Shown in pieces: positions 63,912 to 64,000 of a DNA stretch of 64,000 nucleotides. Below the pieces are notes generated by a model that did no database searches, was not told where the DNA came from, and saw nothing but the letters and a program-made list of their open reading frames with translations. Where the stretch lies: positions 21,499-85,498 of the forward strand of contig JAIOPL010000016.1 in assembly GCA_021413925.1 (NCBI GenBank), read 5' to 3'. The position numbers were made by a program, and so were the translations under genes. How positions within the stretch are numbered: the stretch's first letter is position 1; every line of letters begins with the position of its first letter. Source of the stretch: Verrucomicrobiota bacterium (GTDB taxonomy: Bacteria; Verrucomicrobiota; Verrucomicrobiia; Chthoniobacterales; UBA6821).

Positions 63912-64000
63912 ATGGTGAGCCCGCAATATGAGATTGAGTACAGTGACGAGAAGGTGACGGCATGGGGAGGGATGAGGTTGATGAAGGAGGTCCTTGAGCG
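63912..64000 (+). mobile_element. Start of an IS1380-type transposase (3' end outside window)
   Basis: From ATG 63912 the frame reads MVSPQYEIEYSDEKV then TAWGGMRLMKEVLER, which fits the N-terminus of IS1380-family transposases (xxEFTDExVTPWGGLRLxxELL). GTG 63897 is an alternative start. The element continues past the window. Its left inverted repeat was not identified. Confidence 0.7.

Overview
The window is about 58-60% GC and reads as chromosome of a Gram-negative, carbohydrate-degrading bacterium. Evidence for the cell type is an LptD outer-membrane protein, a lipoprotein hydrolase and PstSCAB-PhoU. Evidence for lifestyle is a sulfatase with its formylglycine-generating enzyme, many AraC regulators, GH35-like and GH52 glycosidases, and uronate and deoxysugar catabolism. 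The gene content (LarA-type and UxaE enzymes, LutABC beside a bifunctional rhamnose aldolase/dehydrogenase, PhyH dioxygenase, FucI-like isomerase) suggests the PVC group, most likely Verrucomicrobiota. That placement is an inference, because no rRNA gene or phylogenetic marker is present.

Layout. 1-10 kb (minus strand): a GH35-like glycosidase and a GH52 beta-xylosidase, then a tight uronate operon uxaE-uxuB-larA-gntK-uxaC, with a divergent AraC regulator at 10.1 kb. Together these suggest use of glucuronoxylan and pectin-type uronates. The operon has no mannonate dehydratase (UxuA). Instead it carries a nickel-type LarA-family epimerase beside gluconokinase, which predicts a route fructuronate > mannonate > gluconate > 6-phosphogluconate. 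10.9-18.3 kb: three iron-dependent oxidative proteins (ferritin-like, PhyH dioxygenase, membrane desaturase), each divergent from its own AraC regulator, separated by a gene-poor stretch (15.25-16.2 kb) holding a hairpin-rich, internally duplicated RNA-like segment and a decayed gene. 18.3-22.3 kb: amino-sugar metabolism (NagB, PIG-L deacetylase, NahK-like kinase, nucleotidyltransferase).

22.4-32.5 kb (minus strand): L-lactate oxidation (lutABC) next to a deoxysugar cluster (DeoR regulator, FucI-like isomerase, class II aldolase, rhamnulokinase, bifunctional rhamnulose-phosphate aldolase/lactaldehyde dehydrogenase). Lactate made by the aldolase/dehydrogenase would be fed to LutABC. The rhamnulokinase gene carries a frameshifting internal deletion. 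32.6-33 kb: a decayed IS4-type transposase. 33-44.4 kb is housekeeping: nrdR with a downstream ATP-cone-like gene, HIT protein, DUF2076, secG-panC-nadB, accBC, thiE, a MidA-like methyltransferase and lptD. 44.5-49 kb is the pstSCAB-phoU operon. 49-54.7 kb: lipoyl-type ligase, parB (no parA nearby), and a lipid cluster of acyl desaturase, FAD amine oxidase, DUF1365 protein and a disordered protein. 54.7-64 kb: a MITE-like inverted-repeat element, a TrpF-like protein without the usual catalytic motif, dinB, an alpha/beta hydrolase lipoprotein, FGE and sulfatase, and an outer-membrane-type protein cut short just before an IS1380-type transposase that runs off the window.

No rRNA, tRNA, CRISPR array or prophage was recognised. 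Several short repeat families lie between genes, chiefly a GGCTGAAGG/TGTTAGG family and a GCGCAGAGGCGC family.
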